Source of the DNA: Zoogloea sp.
Lineage (GTDB): Bacteria; Pseudomonadota; Gammaproteobacteria; Burkholderiales; Rhodocyclaceae
NCBI GenBank assembly: GCA_023150095.1
Contig: JAKLLO010000052.1
Coordinates: 1 to 47,323, forward strand
Reading direction: 5' to 3'
Length of the DNA: 47,323 nucleotides
Below, one piece after another: positions 16,578 to 24,522 of this stretch (positions are counted from its first letter, which is position 1; each line of letters begins with the position of its first letter). The translations under genes were made by a program, and so were the position numbers. The notes under the pieces are model-generated. The model searched no databases. It was given only the letters and a program-made list of their open reading frames with translations, and was not told where the DNA came from.

Positions 16578-17435
16578 ATGACACAGCAAACCCTCGTGAT
16601 GGGCGCCGTCGCCTACGCCCCCAAGGTCGTCACCATCTGGGAAGGCTTCAAGGCCTGGTTCCGTGAGCACGGCCTCGAGTTCGACTTCATCCTGTATTCC
16701 AACTACGAACGGCAGGTGGAAGCCCAGTTCGACGGCACCCTGCACCTCGCCTGGAACTCGCCGCTGGCCTGGGTGCGCGCCGAACGCATCGCCCGTGCCC
16801 GGGGCCTCACCGTGAGCGCGCCGGTGATGCGCGACACCGACCAGGATCTGTCCTCGGTGCTGGTGGTCCGCCAGAACGGCGCCACCAATCTGTCGGGCCT
16901 CTCCGGCCGGATGGTGGGCTTCGGCGCCATCGACTCGCCCCAGGCCACCCTCATCCCCCTCGACCACCTGCGCAAGGCCGGCCTCGTGGCGGGGCGCCAC
17001 TTCGCGGCGCGCCGCTTCGACGTGCTCGGCGGCAAGCACGGCGACCACATCGGCGGCGAACGCGACGCCGCCCAGGCCCTGATGGCCGGCGAGATCGACG
17101 CGGCGTGGATGATCGACGGCAACTACCTCGCCTTCGCCAACGAAGGCCTGCTGCCCAGCGGCACCACCCGCATCCTCACCCGCACCGCGCTCTTCGACCA
17201 CTGCAACTTCACCGTCAGCCCCGGCGCGCCCGCCGATCTGATCGCCCGCTTCACCGATCTGCTGCTGGGCATGTCGTGGGACGACCCCGCCGTGCGGCCG
17301 CTGCTCGAACTCGAGGGCCTGCGCGCCTGGCGTCCGGGCCGCACCAGCGGCTACGCAGCCCTGGCCCGGGCGGTGGACGACGAAGGCTTCTACGATGCCG
17401 AGGGGAACATCATTGCCGCCGATTATCGATATTGA
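16578..17435 (+). CDS. PhnD-like substrate-binding protein without signal peptide
   Basis: 285 residues with the periplasmic-binding type II fold of the PhnD (phosphate/phosphite/phosphonate) family. The evidence is the opening strand LVMGAVAYAPKVVTIWEGFKAWF, the second-lobe start GRMVGFGAIDSPQATLIPLDHL, and GEIDAAWMIDGNYLAF. PhnD proteins are normally secreted; this one starts directly with the first strand, so it should be cytoplasmic. It may sense or present a small ligand and not serve transport. No ABC permease or ATPase gene is nearby. GGAGG lies seven bases before the start. Its 3' end overlaps the next gene by 41 bases, so the two are translationally coupled. Confidence 0.78.
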   Translation: MTQQTLVMGAVAYAPKVVTIWEGFKAWFREHGLEFDFILYSNYERQVEAQFDGTLHLAWNSPLAWVRAERIARARGLTVSAPVMRDTDQDLSSVLVVRQNGATNLSGLSGRMVGFGAIDSPQATLIPLDHLRKAGLVAGRHFAARRFDVLGGKHGDHIGGERDAAQALMAGEIDAAWMIDGNYLAFANEGLLPSGTTRILTRTALFDHCNFTVSPGAPADLIARFTDLLLGMSWDDPAVRPLLELEGLRAWRPGRTSGYAALARAVDDEGFYDAEGNIIAADYRY

Positions 17436-18615
17436 GGCCCTCGGTTTCGACGCCGGCGCCCACCTTGCGGTGAAGCTCGCCCTCGGGCAGGTGCCGGTGG
17501 GCTGCGTACTTGAAGTACGCGGCGACGGTGAAGGCTGGCAGGGCCCGCTGGCCGGCTGGTGCCGCAGCCAGGGCCACGGGCTGGAGTTCGTCGTGGCCGA
17601 TGGCCGTCCGCTGGCCCGCATCACCCGCGGGTCGGTGCAGGCCGGACGCTGGCGCGGCGCGTCCGCCACCGGCGCCATCGACCCAGCGGCGCATGGCGCC
17701 GTGCTCCCGACGGCCGAGGCCCGCTGGGGCCTCGCCGCCCGGGGTGCGACGGTCGAGGCCGGCAGCCCGGCCTTCGCCTTCCGCCTCAACCGGCAGGCCG
17801 ACGTGTGGGCCGACAGCGCCGCCACCCTCTACGCCGAGGCCGTGGCCGCCCAGTGGAACGCCGACACCGCCATCGACTGGCACACGCCCTTCGAGCTGCC
17901 CGACGAGGTCGAAGACGCGGTCGTCCAGATCATGACCTACATGGTCGAGAACGAGAACGCCGCGCTGGTGGTGCCGGCGCGCTTCCTGGGCCAGCTGCAT
18001 CCCCACTTCCGCGAGGTGCAGGCGCTGCTCGCCATCCAGGTGGCCGACGAGGCCCGCCACATCGACGTGTTCACCCGCCGCATCGCCCTCAAGGGCCGCC
18101 AGCCCGGGCTATCCACCGCCGGCGGGCAGACGTCCCTGAAGACGCTGGTGGACGAGCCGGACTTCTCGGTCGCCCAGTTCCTGCTGGCGGTGCTGGGCGA
18201 AGGCACCTTCGTCAGCCTGCTCAACTTTCTGCACGAGCAGGCGCCCGATCCGGTCACCCGCCAGATCGCCCGCCTGGCAGCCCGGGACGAAGCCCGCCAC
18301 GTGGCCTTCGGCATGGCCCACCTGGGACGGAAGATCGCCCTGGAACCCGAGCTGCTGGCCCGCCTCGGCAACGCCGTCGAGGCGCGCTTCGACCAGCTGG
18401 CCGGCACATCGGGGCTCAACGAGGAAGTCTTCGACGCGCTGATCCTGCTGGCCGCAGGCAGCAGCGCCCCGGCCGACATCGCCCGGGGTTACGCCCGCGT
18501 GCAGGAACTTCTGCAGAACATGGCCCGCGGCCGCGAGGCACGCCTCGCCAAGCTGGGCTTCGAGGGGGTCGCAGCCCGGCGGCTGGCGTCGCTGCACACG
18601 CGCAACTTCATGTAG
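17395..18615 (+). CDS. TusA-like domain fused to a diiron ferritin-like domain
   Basis: 406 residues. Residues 14-80 resemble TusA/SirA: EALGFDAGAHLAVKLAL, GCVLEVRGDG and LAGWCRSQGHGLEFV. The TusA active-site CPxP Cys is absent (AHLAVK in its place). From about 165 a four-helix ferritin-like domain carries a full diiron set: Glu185 or Glu187, Glu219 and His222 (DEARHIDVF), Glu269, Glu299 and His302 (DEARHVAFG). This DExxH pattern is like AurF-type N-oxygenases and related oxidases. The start inside the previous gene follows GAAGG; no other Met is available before the TusA-like part. Cytoplasmic. It probably does oxidative chemistry with the flavoprotein partner (inference). Confidence 0.75.
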   Translation: MPRGTSLPPIIDIEALGFDAGAHLAVKLALGQVPVGCVLEVRGDGEGWQGPLAGWCRSQGHGLEFVVADGRPLARITRGSVQAGRWRGASATGAIDPAAHGAVLPTAEARWGLAARGATVEAGSPAFAFRLNRQADVWADSAATLYAEAVAAQWNADTAIDWHTPFELPDEVEDAVVQIMTYMVENENAALVVPARFLGQLHPHFREVQALLAIQVADEARHIDVFTRRIALKGRQPGLSTAGGQTSLKTLVDEPDFSVAQFLLAVLGEGTFVSLLNFLHEQAPDPVTRQIARLAARDEARHVAFGMAHLGRKIALEPELLARLGNAVEARFDQLAGTSGLNEEVFDALILLAAGSSAPADIARGYARVQELLQNMARGREARLAKLGFEGVAARRLASLHTRNFM

Positions 18616-18644
18616 CCCGAGCGGCCCGGGCGCGCACCACGCAA

Positions 18645-18668
18645 ACGGGCCCGCATCTGCGGGCCCGT
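18645..18668. terminator. Terminator hairpin between convergent genes
   Basis: ACGGGCCCGC and GCGGGCCCGT form a perfect 10-bp stem with loop ATCT. It lies between the ferritin-like gene and the chemoreceptor gene, which end toward each other. Only short T stretches follow, on the minus side (TTTG), so it may work in both directions, weakly. Confidence 0.5.
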
Positions 18669-18691
18669 CGTCCATCCTGCAGCGTGTTCCG

Positions 18692-20818
18692 TCACGCTCG
18701 CCGCAGTTGCGCCGTCGGCGGATTGCGGCGCCCGGCATCCGGGCCTGCCGCCGGGCCGGGCAGCAGCTTGAAGCCGTCCACGATCTCCATCAGCCCCTGG
18801 GCCTGCTGCTCCAGGCTTTCTGCGGCGGCCGACGCTTCCTCCACCAGCGCCGCGTTGTGCTGGGTCACCTCGTCCATCTTGGTGATGGCCTGGGCCACCT
18901 GGCCGATCCCGGCGCTCTGTTCGCGGCTGGCGCCACTGATCTCGGTCACCAGCTCGGCCACCTGCCCGAAGGCGGCCACCACGGCTTCCATCGCGGCACC
19001 GGCGTCATCCACCTGGGCGGCGCCGCCTTCCACCTTGTCCACCGACACGGCGATCAGCTCCTTGATCTCCCGCGCCGCCACCGCGCTGCGCTGGGCGAGC
19101 GCCCGCACCTCGTTGGCCACCACCGCAAAACCGCGCCCCTGCTCGCCGGCCCGGGCCGCCTCGACGGCCGCGTTGAGGGCCAGGATGTTGGTCTGGAAGG
19201 CGATGCTGTCGATCACGCCGATGATCTCGGCGATCTTGCGCGAGCTGTCGCGGATGTCGGCCATCGTCGTCACCACCCGCTGCACGGCCGTGCCGCCCTG
19301 CCGCACGGCTTCGTTCGACTGGCTGGCCAGCACGCTGGTGCGCTGGGCGTTCTCGGCGTTCTGCCGGACGGTGCTGTTGAGCTCTTCCATCGAGCTGGCG
19401 GTCTCCTCGATGCTGCCCGCCTGCTGCTCGGTGCGCCGGGAGAGGTCGGCGTTGCCGGCGGCGATCTCCTGGGCCGCGGTGTTGATGGCCGCCGCGCTGC
19501 GCCGGAGCCCGCCGATCACCTCGCGCAGACGCGCCACCGTGGTGTTGGTGCTGTCCCGCAGCTGGGCAAAGGCGCCCTGGAAATCCCCGTCGATCTGCTG
19601 GGTGAGGTCGCCACCCGCCAGCGCCTCGAGCACCCGCGACACCTCGCCGAGCCCGTGGTCGCTCACCGCCATCAGCCGGTTGAGCCCCTCGACCATGCGC
19701 CGGAACTCGTGCTGGAAGGCCTCCGCGTCGCCCCGGGCGTGGAAGTCGCCACTCGCCGCCGCATCCACCAGCGACTGGATCTGGGTATTCACGCGCAGCA
19801 TCGACGCCTTGACCCCATCCACCGCCGCGGTGATCTGCGCCTGCTGGCCGGGCAGCCGGTCCATGTCCACCGTCAGGTCGCCCACCGCGTAGTGCTCGAC
19901 CACATCGACCACCCGCTGGCTCACCGCGATGTGGGTGCGCACCAGCGCGTTGATCGACCCGGCCATCTTTCCGTAGACGCCGGGGAAGCGGTCCGCGTCG
20001 ATGCGGTGCTCGATCATCCCCAGGCGGTGCTGTTCGGCGTTCTGCGCCTGGGCTTCGGCAAAGCCGCGGAAGGTGTCAACCATGCGCTTCATGGCCGTGA
20101 GCAGCTGGCCGGTTTCGTCATTGCTGGTCACCTCGATCTGATCGGGCAGGTTGCCCTTGGCCACCGCCTGGCTGATCTCGACGGCCTGCGCGAGCGGACG
20201 GCTCACGCTGCGGCTGATCAGCCACGCGGCCAGCGCCCCCCCCAGCACCATCAGCAGGGCGACGACGCCGACCACCTCGAGGGTCTGCTCGACGCTGCGG
20301 TCGAAGGCCTGCTGGGCGGCCCTGGACTCGGCCAGCTGACGCTCCAGCAGCCGCCCGAAGGCGGCCCCGATGGGCTTGTCGGCGCCACTGATGGCCTTGT
20401 CGATCTCGGTCACGCCGGCGCCGTTGCCGCGCAGCTCGACCACCCGGGCGACCGCCGCACGATACTTCCGGCTGCCCGCCGATACGTCGTCCAGCGCCTG
20501 GATCGCCTCGGGATGCACCGGCCCCAGGGCGCGGTAGTCCTCGACGATCCGGTCGATGGCGTCCATGCTCGACGCGAACTTGGTGGGGTAGTCGCCCCCG
20601 CGCAGCACGGAGTTCTTGAAATAGTGGATGCCGTTGCCGAGCTCCACCTGGCCCCGATATACAAGCCGCTCCCGGGCCACGATCCGGCCTTCAACCTCGC
20701 GGAACTGCTCGCGCAGGCCAACAAGGTTGTAGATCGCCACCGCAGCAACGAACAGGCCAAGCGCCAGCACAAACCCGAATCCGTAAGCCAGACGCTTGCC
20801 GATCGTCAGATGTTTCAT
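18692..20818 (-). CDS. Methyl-accepting chemotaxis protein
   Basis: 708 residues. An N-terminal membrane span (about 10-30) is followed by a helical periplasmic sensor with conserved [13 protein letters not shown], a second span near 182-202, then HAMP and further HAMP-like segments up to about 440. The cytoplasmic signalling hairpin has the invariant tip [33 protein letters not shown], which binds CheA and CheW. Methylation helices contain [12 protein letters not shown]. No C-terminal pentapeptide for CheR is seen. It is a single gene, with the TauE-like gene divergent 236 bases away. The ligand is unknown; no sigma28 promoter was convincing upstream. Confidence 0.93.
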   Translation of the reverse strand: MKHLTIGKRLAYGFGFVLALGLFVAAVAIYNLVGLREQFREVEGRIVARERLVYRGQVELGNGIHYFKNSVLRGGDYPTKFASSMDAIDRIVEDYRALGPVHPEAIQALDDVSAGSRKYRAAVARVVELRGNGAGVTEIDKAISGADKPIGAAFGRLLERQLAESRAAQQAFDRSVEQTLEVVGVVALLMVLGGALAAWLISRSVSRPLAQAVEISQAVAKGNLPDQIEVTSNDETGQLLTAMKRMVDTFRGFAEAQAQNAEQHRLGMIEHRIDADRFPGVYGKMAGSINALVRTHIAVSQRVVDVVEHYAVGDLTVDMDRLPGQQAQITAAVDGVKASMLRVNTQIQSLVDAAASGDFHARGDAEAFQHEFRRMVEGLNRLMAVSDHGLGEVSRVLEALAGGDLTQQIDGDFQGAFAQLRDSTNTTVARLREVIGGLRRSAAAINTAAQEIAAGNADLSRRTEQQAGSIEETASSMEELNSTVRQNAENAQRTSVLASQSNEAVRQGGTAVQRVVTTMADIRDSSRKIAEIIGVIDSIAFQTNILALNAAVEAARAGEQGRGFAVVANEVRALAQRSAVAAREIKELIAVSVDKVEGGAAQVDDAGAAMEAVVAAFGQVAELVTEISGASREQSAGIGQVAQAITKMDEVTQHNAALVEEASAAAESLEQQAQGLMEIVDGFKLLPGPAAGPDAGRRNPPTAQLRRA

Positions 20819-21054
20819 TGGTCACACCCCAGCTGATTCAAATGCACCACACCGCCCGCCCGACCGAAACGCCGGCCCGCAGGCAACGCAAAAAGACTGG
20901 ACGGAGCGCACCGGCGCCACGTCAGCCGAGGTATTTACGGTAATTACGACGGAAAACTAAACCGCGCAGGGTGCCGGCGCTGTCGGTTTTCCCGCATCGA
21001 CTTGACCGGCCGGATGACTATCATGGTCCGTCCGTCCTGCCGGAATCGCCGACC

Positions 21055-21822
21055 ATGCTGCTTGTCCATCTGCTGCCCGCCCTTGCCGTGGGCGCCGCCC
21101 TGGGTTTCTTTGGCGGCCTGTTCGGGATCGGCGGCGGCATCATCGCGGTGCCGCTGTTCGTGATCGGCTACGGCATGGCGCAGCCCATGGCCCAGGGCAC
21201 CGCGCTGGTGCTGATGGTGCCCAACCTGCTGGTGGGCTGGTGGCGCTACAACCAGCGCCACCCGGTTCCGCCCCGCCGGGCGCTGACCATCGGGGTGATC
21301 TCGATGGCCACCACCTGGGGCGTCGCCCACTTCGCCAACGCCCTCGACCCGGCCGCCCTGAAGGCCGTGTTCAGCGTCTTCCTGCTGGGCGTGGCGCTGC
21401 GCATGCTGGCCCGCCGCAAGGGCGCGGCCGAATCGAGGCCGAAGATCGACCCCCGCTATCTTCCGCTGGTGGGCGTGGCGGGCGGCAGCAGCATGGGGCT
21501 ACTGGGCGTGGGTGGCGGGCTGGTGGCCACGCCGCTCATCACCGGCCTTTTCGGGCAGAAGCAGACGGTGGCCCAGAGCCTGTCGCTGGCGCTGGTGGCG
21601 CCCAGCTCGGTGGTCGCCCTGGCGGTGTATGGCGGCGCCGGACAGGTGGATTGGACGATCGGCCTGCCCATGGCGGCGAGCGGGCTGCTCACCGTGTCGG
21701 CCGGGGTCGGTCTGGCCCATCGGCTGCCCGAGAAGCAGATGCGCACCGCCTTTGCGGTGATGCTGCTGGCCACCGCCCTGTGGCTGCTGGTGAGCCCGCT
21801 GGTGATGGCGCGGCTTCGGTAG
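21055..21822 (+). CDS. TauE/SafE family sulfite/sulfonate-type permease
   Basis: 255 residues, nearly all membrane helices (about eight). The first repeat has FFGGLFGIGGGIIAVPLF and the second SSMGLLGVGGGLVATPLI, the two inverted-repeat signatures of the TauE/SafE (DUF81) family. These proteins export sulfite, sulfoacetate and related anions in studied cases. ATG 21055 begins the first helix; the longer reading to 20971 gives an implausible N-terminus. It ends two bases before the stop of the convergent patatin gene, with no room for a terminator. Substrate unknown; no sulfur-metabolism operon is adjacent. Confidence 0.88.
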   Translation: MLLVHLLPALAVGAALGFFGGLFGIGGGIIAVPLFVIGYGMAQPMAQGTALVLMVPNLLVGWWRYNQRHPVPPRRALTIGVISMATTWGVAHFANALDPAALKAVFSVFLLGVALRMLARRKGAAESRPKIDPRYLPLVGVAGGSSMGLLGVGGGLVATPLITGLFGQKQTVAQSLSLALVAPSSVVALAVYGGAGQVDWTIGLPMAASGLLTVSAGVGLAHRLPEKQMRTAFAVMLLATALWLLVSPLVMARLR

Positions 21823-21823
21823 A

Positions 21824-22873
21824 TCAGGAGAACACTTCGGCCAGATCCACCGTGCCCCGCTGCCCCACGTAGCGGCGCTGGGTGCGGATCCACCGGGCGG
21901 CCCGGGCCCGGCCCAGGTCGCGCAGATCGTGCAGAAACGCCCGGGCGGCGTTCATCTTGCTGCCCTTGCCGGCTTCCAGCAGCTCCTCTGCCTCGATGAG
22001 GTGGAAGCGCAGGCTCATCAGCTTGCGCTCGAAGCGCCCCAGAGGCATCCAGCTGCGGCTCTCGTCGATGTAGCTGCGGGCGTGGGCGATCATCCGCATC
22101 TCGCGCAGAAAGGTGGTCGAGAAACCCAGCTCCATGGTGCGGGCCGCAATTTCGTCGGCGGTGCGCGGCGGCTCGGGCCGCGACAGGGGGTTGAGGATCA
22201 CCAGCAGGATGTCCGGGGTGGAACACTCGTAGATCAGCGGGTAGATCCCCGGGTTGGCGGTGAAGCCACCGTCCCAGTAGGCCTCGCCGTCGATCTCGAC
22301 CGCGTGGTGCAGCGTGGGCAGACAGGCGGAGGCGAGCACGGCGTCTTCGGTGAGCTCATCCGTGCGGAACAGGCGCACCTTGCCGGTCTTCACCCGGGTG
22401 GCTGCGATGAACAGCTTGAGCCGGCAATCCCGGCGGATGCGCTCGAAATCGAACTGGGCGCGCACCACGTCGCGCAGGGGGTTAAGCTCGTAGGGGTTGA
22501 ACTCGTAGGGCGAAAACAGCTGGGTGAGGCCCAGCATCATGCTCATCGGCCCCGGCAGCGAACCCTTGCCGGCCGGGTTGAGGCTGTGGAGCAGATCGAG
22601 CTCCAGCGGCGCGCTGTCGGAGACCGCCTCCCAAAAGGCGGAGAGGCTCTCCCGGGCGCCTTCCGCCCCGCCGGTAGTCCAGCCCTGGGCCAGCGCCACC
22701 GCGTTCATCGCCCCGGCGCTGGTGCCGCTGATGCCCTCGAGCGGCAGGCCGTCTTCCAGCAGCCGGTCGAGTACGCCCCAGGTGTAGGCGCCGTGGGCAC
22801 CACCGCCTTGCAGGGCCAGGCTCAGGCCCGGCGCCGAAGGGCTGTCACCTTTCCACCATCGCTTTCGGAACAT
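21824..22873 (-). CDS. Patatin-like phospholipase (small bacterial type)
   Basis: 349 residues, cytoplasmic, no signal peptide. Oxyanion loop GGGAHGAY (23-30), nucleophile elbow GTSAG with Ser52, and dyad Asp in AYWDGGFTANPG near residue 200 are all intact. It differs from the large secreted lipase at 1490-4012, whose elbow is not canonical. Family members release fatty acids from phospholipids or other esters. GGAG lies eight bases before ATG. It follows the RND outer membrane factor gene on the same strand after 114 bases and might be a distal member of that unit. Within those bases is an AGTGAC/GTCACT inverted repeat (22947-22968) and a CCATAC/GTATGG hairpin (22921-22937). Confidence 0.88.
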   Translation of the reverse strand: MFRKRWWKGDSPSAPGLSLALQGGGAHGAYTWGVLDRLLEDGLPLEGISGTSAGAMNAVALAQGWTTGGAEGARESLSAFWEAVSDSAPLELDLLHSLNPAGKGSLPGPMSMMLGLTQLFSPYEFNPYELNPLRDVVRAQFDFERIRRDCRLKLFIAATRVKTGKVRLFRTDELTEDAVLASACLPTLHHAVEIDGEAYWDGGFTANPGIYPLIYECSTPDILLVILNPLSRPEPPRTADEIAARTMELGFSTTFLREMRMIAHARSYIDESRSWMPLGRFERKLMSLRFHLIEAEELLEAGKGSKMNAARAFLHDLRDLGRARAARWIRTQRRYVGQRGTVDLAEVFS

Positions 22874-22920
22874 GCTCGGACTCCTTCAATCTTCGTGCAG
22901 ACACTGGATTGTGCACTGCA

Positions 22921-22937
22921 CCATACCTGAAGTATGG
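22921..22937. other. Small hairpin upstream of patatin gene
   Basis: CCATAC and GTATGG (6 bp, loop CTGAA). It could be an operator or an mRNA hairpin in the patatin leader. No T-run follows. Confidence 0.25.
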
Positions 22938-22987
22938 ATGAAGGAAAGTGACGAAAGTTCAAGTCACTACGTCCTCCGCAAGCCATG

Positions 22988-24520
22988 TCACGGAATTTTT
23001 GGCGCGCTCACGCTCCCGCCGGCGTTCTTCGCCAGCAGCACCGCGGCCACCAGCCGGCGGGCGGCGAGGTCGTTGGCGGTGCGGCGGGCAGCCAGGTGGG
23101 TGGCCTGGGCGGTGACGACGTTAAGGTAGCTCACGGTGCCGGCGCGGTACTGGTTCTCGGCGATGGTCTCGGCCTCGGCGGCTGCGGCCACCGCGGCGGC
23201 CTGCTCGGCGGCGGCGGCATCCAGGTAGCGGGCGGCGGCGAGGTTGTCCTCGACTTCCTGGAAGGCCACCAGCACGGTCTGGCGGTAGGTGGCGACGGCC
23301 TGCTCCCAGCTGGCCTGGGCCTGACCGACGGCGGCCTTCTTGGCGCCGGCGTCGAAGATCGTCGCGGCCAGCGTGGGGCCGAGGGACCAGTAGCGGCTGG
23401 GCGCGGTGATGAGATCGGCGATGTCGGAGCGGCGGAAGCCGGCCGACGCGGTGAGCCCCAGCACCGGGAAGCGCGCGGCCTGGGCGGCGCCGATGGCGGC
23501 ATTGGCGGCAGCCACCCGGCGCTCGGCAGCGGCGATGTCGGGGCGACGTTCGAGCAGAGTCGAAGGCAGCGTGACCGGCACGATGGCAGTGGGCAGCGGG
23601 CCTTCCACCGGCGCGAGGGCGAAATCCGCCGGCGCCTTGCCCACCAGCACCGCGATGGCGTGTTCGTACTGGCTGCGCGACAGGGCCGCATCCAGCGCCG
23701 AGGCGCGGGCGCTGCGAAGCTGGCTTTCGGCCTGCGCCACGTCGGCCTTGCCGGCCACGCCGGCGGCGTAGCGGTTCTGGGTGAGCTTGAGGGAGCGCTC
23801 GTAGGCCGTCACGGCCGCATCCAGCAGTTGCTTCTGGCGATCCGCCGCGCGCAACTGGAAATAGCTCTGGGCCAGGCTGGCGTGAGCCGACAGGCGCGCG
23901 GCGGCGAGGTCGGCCTCGCTGGCGGTGGCGCGCAGGTCGGCGGCCTCGACGTTGCGGGCGATGCGGCCCCACACGTCGGCCTCCCAGCTGGCGGTGGCGC
24001 CGAGGTTGAAGCTGTTGCGCGGCGGCGCACTGCCGGCCGAATCGGTGGCCGCCGAGGTGGCCGAGCGGGTGGCGCCGGCGGTGGCGTTGATGGTCGGGAA
24101 CCAGCTCGCCCGCGCCGCGTCGGCCAGGGCCTGGGCCTGGCGGAACTGGGCCTCAAACGCGCGCAGATTCTGGTTGGACACCTCCACCTGCGCCTGCAGC
24201 GCGTCGAGCACCGGGTCGCCGAAGGCGGTCCACCAGGTGTCGCCGGTGGCCGGGCTCTGGGGCGTGGCGGGCTTCCAGTCGCCGGCTTCCTTGAACACGG
24301 CGGGGGTGTCGATGGTGGGGCGGACGTAGTCGGGGCCGATGGTGCAGCCGGAAAGCACCACGGCCGCAGCGATAGCGATCCGTAGGGGCGACTTCAGTCG
24401 CCCAGGCCGTGCTTCCGAATTGCCATGTCGCCCGGCCAGGCGGTGATGGGCGACTGAAGTCGCCCCTACAGGCAATCCGGCAAATGCGGTGAGCTTGGTC
24501 CGACGAATCCTGCTTTTCAT
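22988..24520 (-). CDS. RND outer membrane factor lipoprotein (NodT/OprM type) with REPIN in the signal region
   Basis: 510 residues from ATG 24520, two bases after the stop of the mdtC gene, so coupled to it. The mature protein begins at Cys59 (lipobox LSGC) followed by TIGPDYVRP, the standard OprM/NodT opening. Two long coiled-coil helical repeats follow, as in TolC channels. It should complete the tripartite pump with MdtA and MdtBC. Oddly, 88 bases of REPIN (24382-24469) lie inside the open frame and encode residues 18-47 (VGATSVA...GRLKSPL), between the start and the hydrophobic signal IAIAAAVVLSGC. The true start may be lower; a CTG codon at residue 42 would give a compact signal peptide. 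Confidence 0.85.
   Translation of the reverse strand: MKSRIRRTKLTAFAGLPVGATSVAHHRLAGRHGNSEARPGRLKSPLRIAIAAAVVLSGCTIGPDYVRPTIDTPAVFKEAGDWKPATPQSPATGDTWWTAFGDPVLDALQAQVEVSNQNLRAFEAQFRQAQALADAARASWFPTINATAGATRSATSAATDSAGSAPPRNSFNLGATASWEADVWGRIARNVEAADLRATASEADLAAARLSAHASLAQSYFQLRAADRQKQLLDAAVTAYERSLKLTQNRYAAGVAGKADVAQAESQLRSARASALDAALSRSQYEHAIAVLVGKAPADFALAPVEGPLPTAIVPVTLPSTLLERRPDIAAAERRVAAANAAIGAAQAARFPVLGLTASAGFRRSDIADLITAPSRYWSLGPTLAATIFDAGAKKAAVGQAQASWEQAVATYRQTVLVAFQEVEDNLAAARYLDAAAAEQAAAVAAAAEAETIAENQYRAGTVSYLNVVTAQATHLAARRTANDLAARRLVAAVLLAKNAGGSVSAPKIP
24382..24469. repeat. REPIN 1: two inverted REP units inside the outer membrane factor gene
   Basis: Two identical 22-base REP units face each other (24382-24403 and 24448-24469). 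Each has GTAG, then GGGCGACT and AGTCGCCC as a palindrome around TC. The GTAG foot is typical of REPs mobilised by RAYT (TnpA-REP) enzymes. Total 88 bp, the same length as REPIN 2 at 31523-31610. Confidence 0.9.
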
Positions 24521-24522
24521 TT

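Noticed and set aside
20819..21054. Flagellar sigma28 promoter for the chemoreceptor
   Set aside because: TTAGTTTT is present on the minus strand but no GCCGATAA-like box follows at the right distance. The 236-base gap shows nothing else convincing apart from a GTAATTAC palindrome.
22947..22968. AGTGAC/GTCACT inverted repeat as a defined operator
   Set aside because: Short, with no matching regulator in the window; left only as a mention under the patatin gene.
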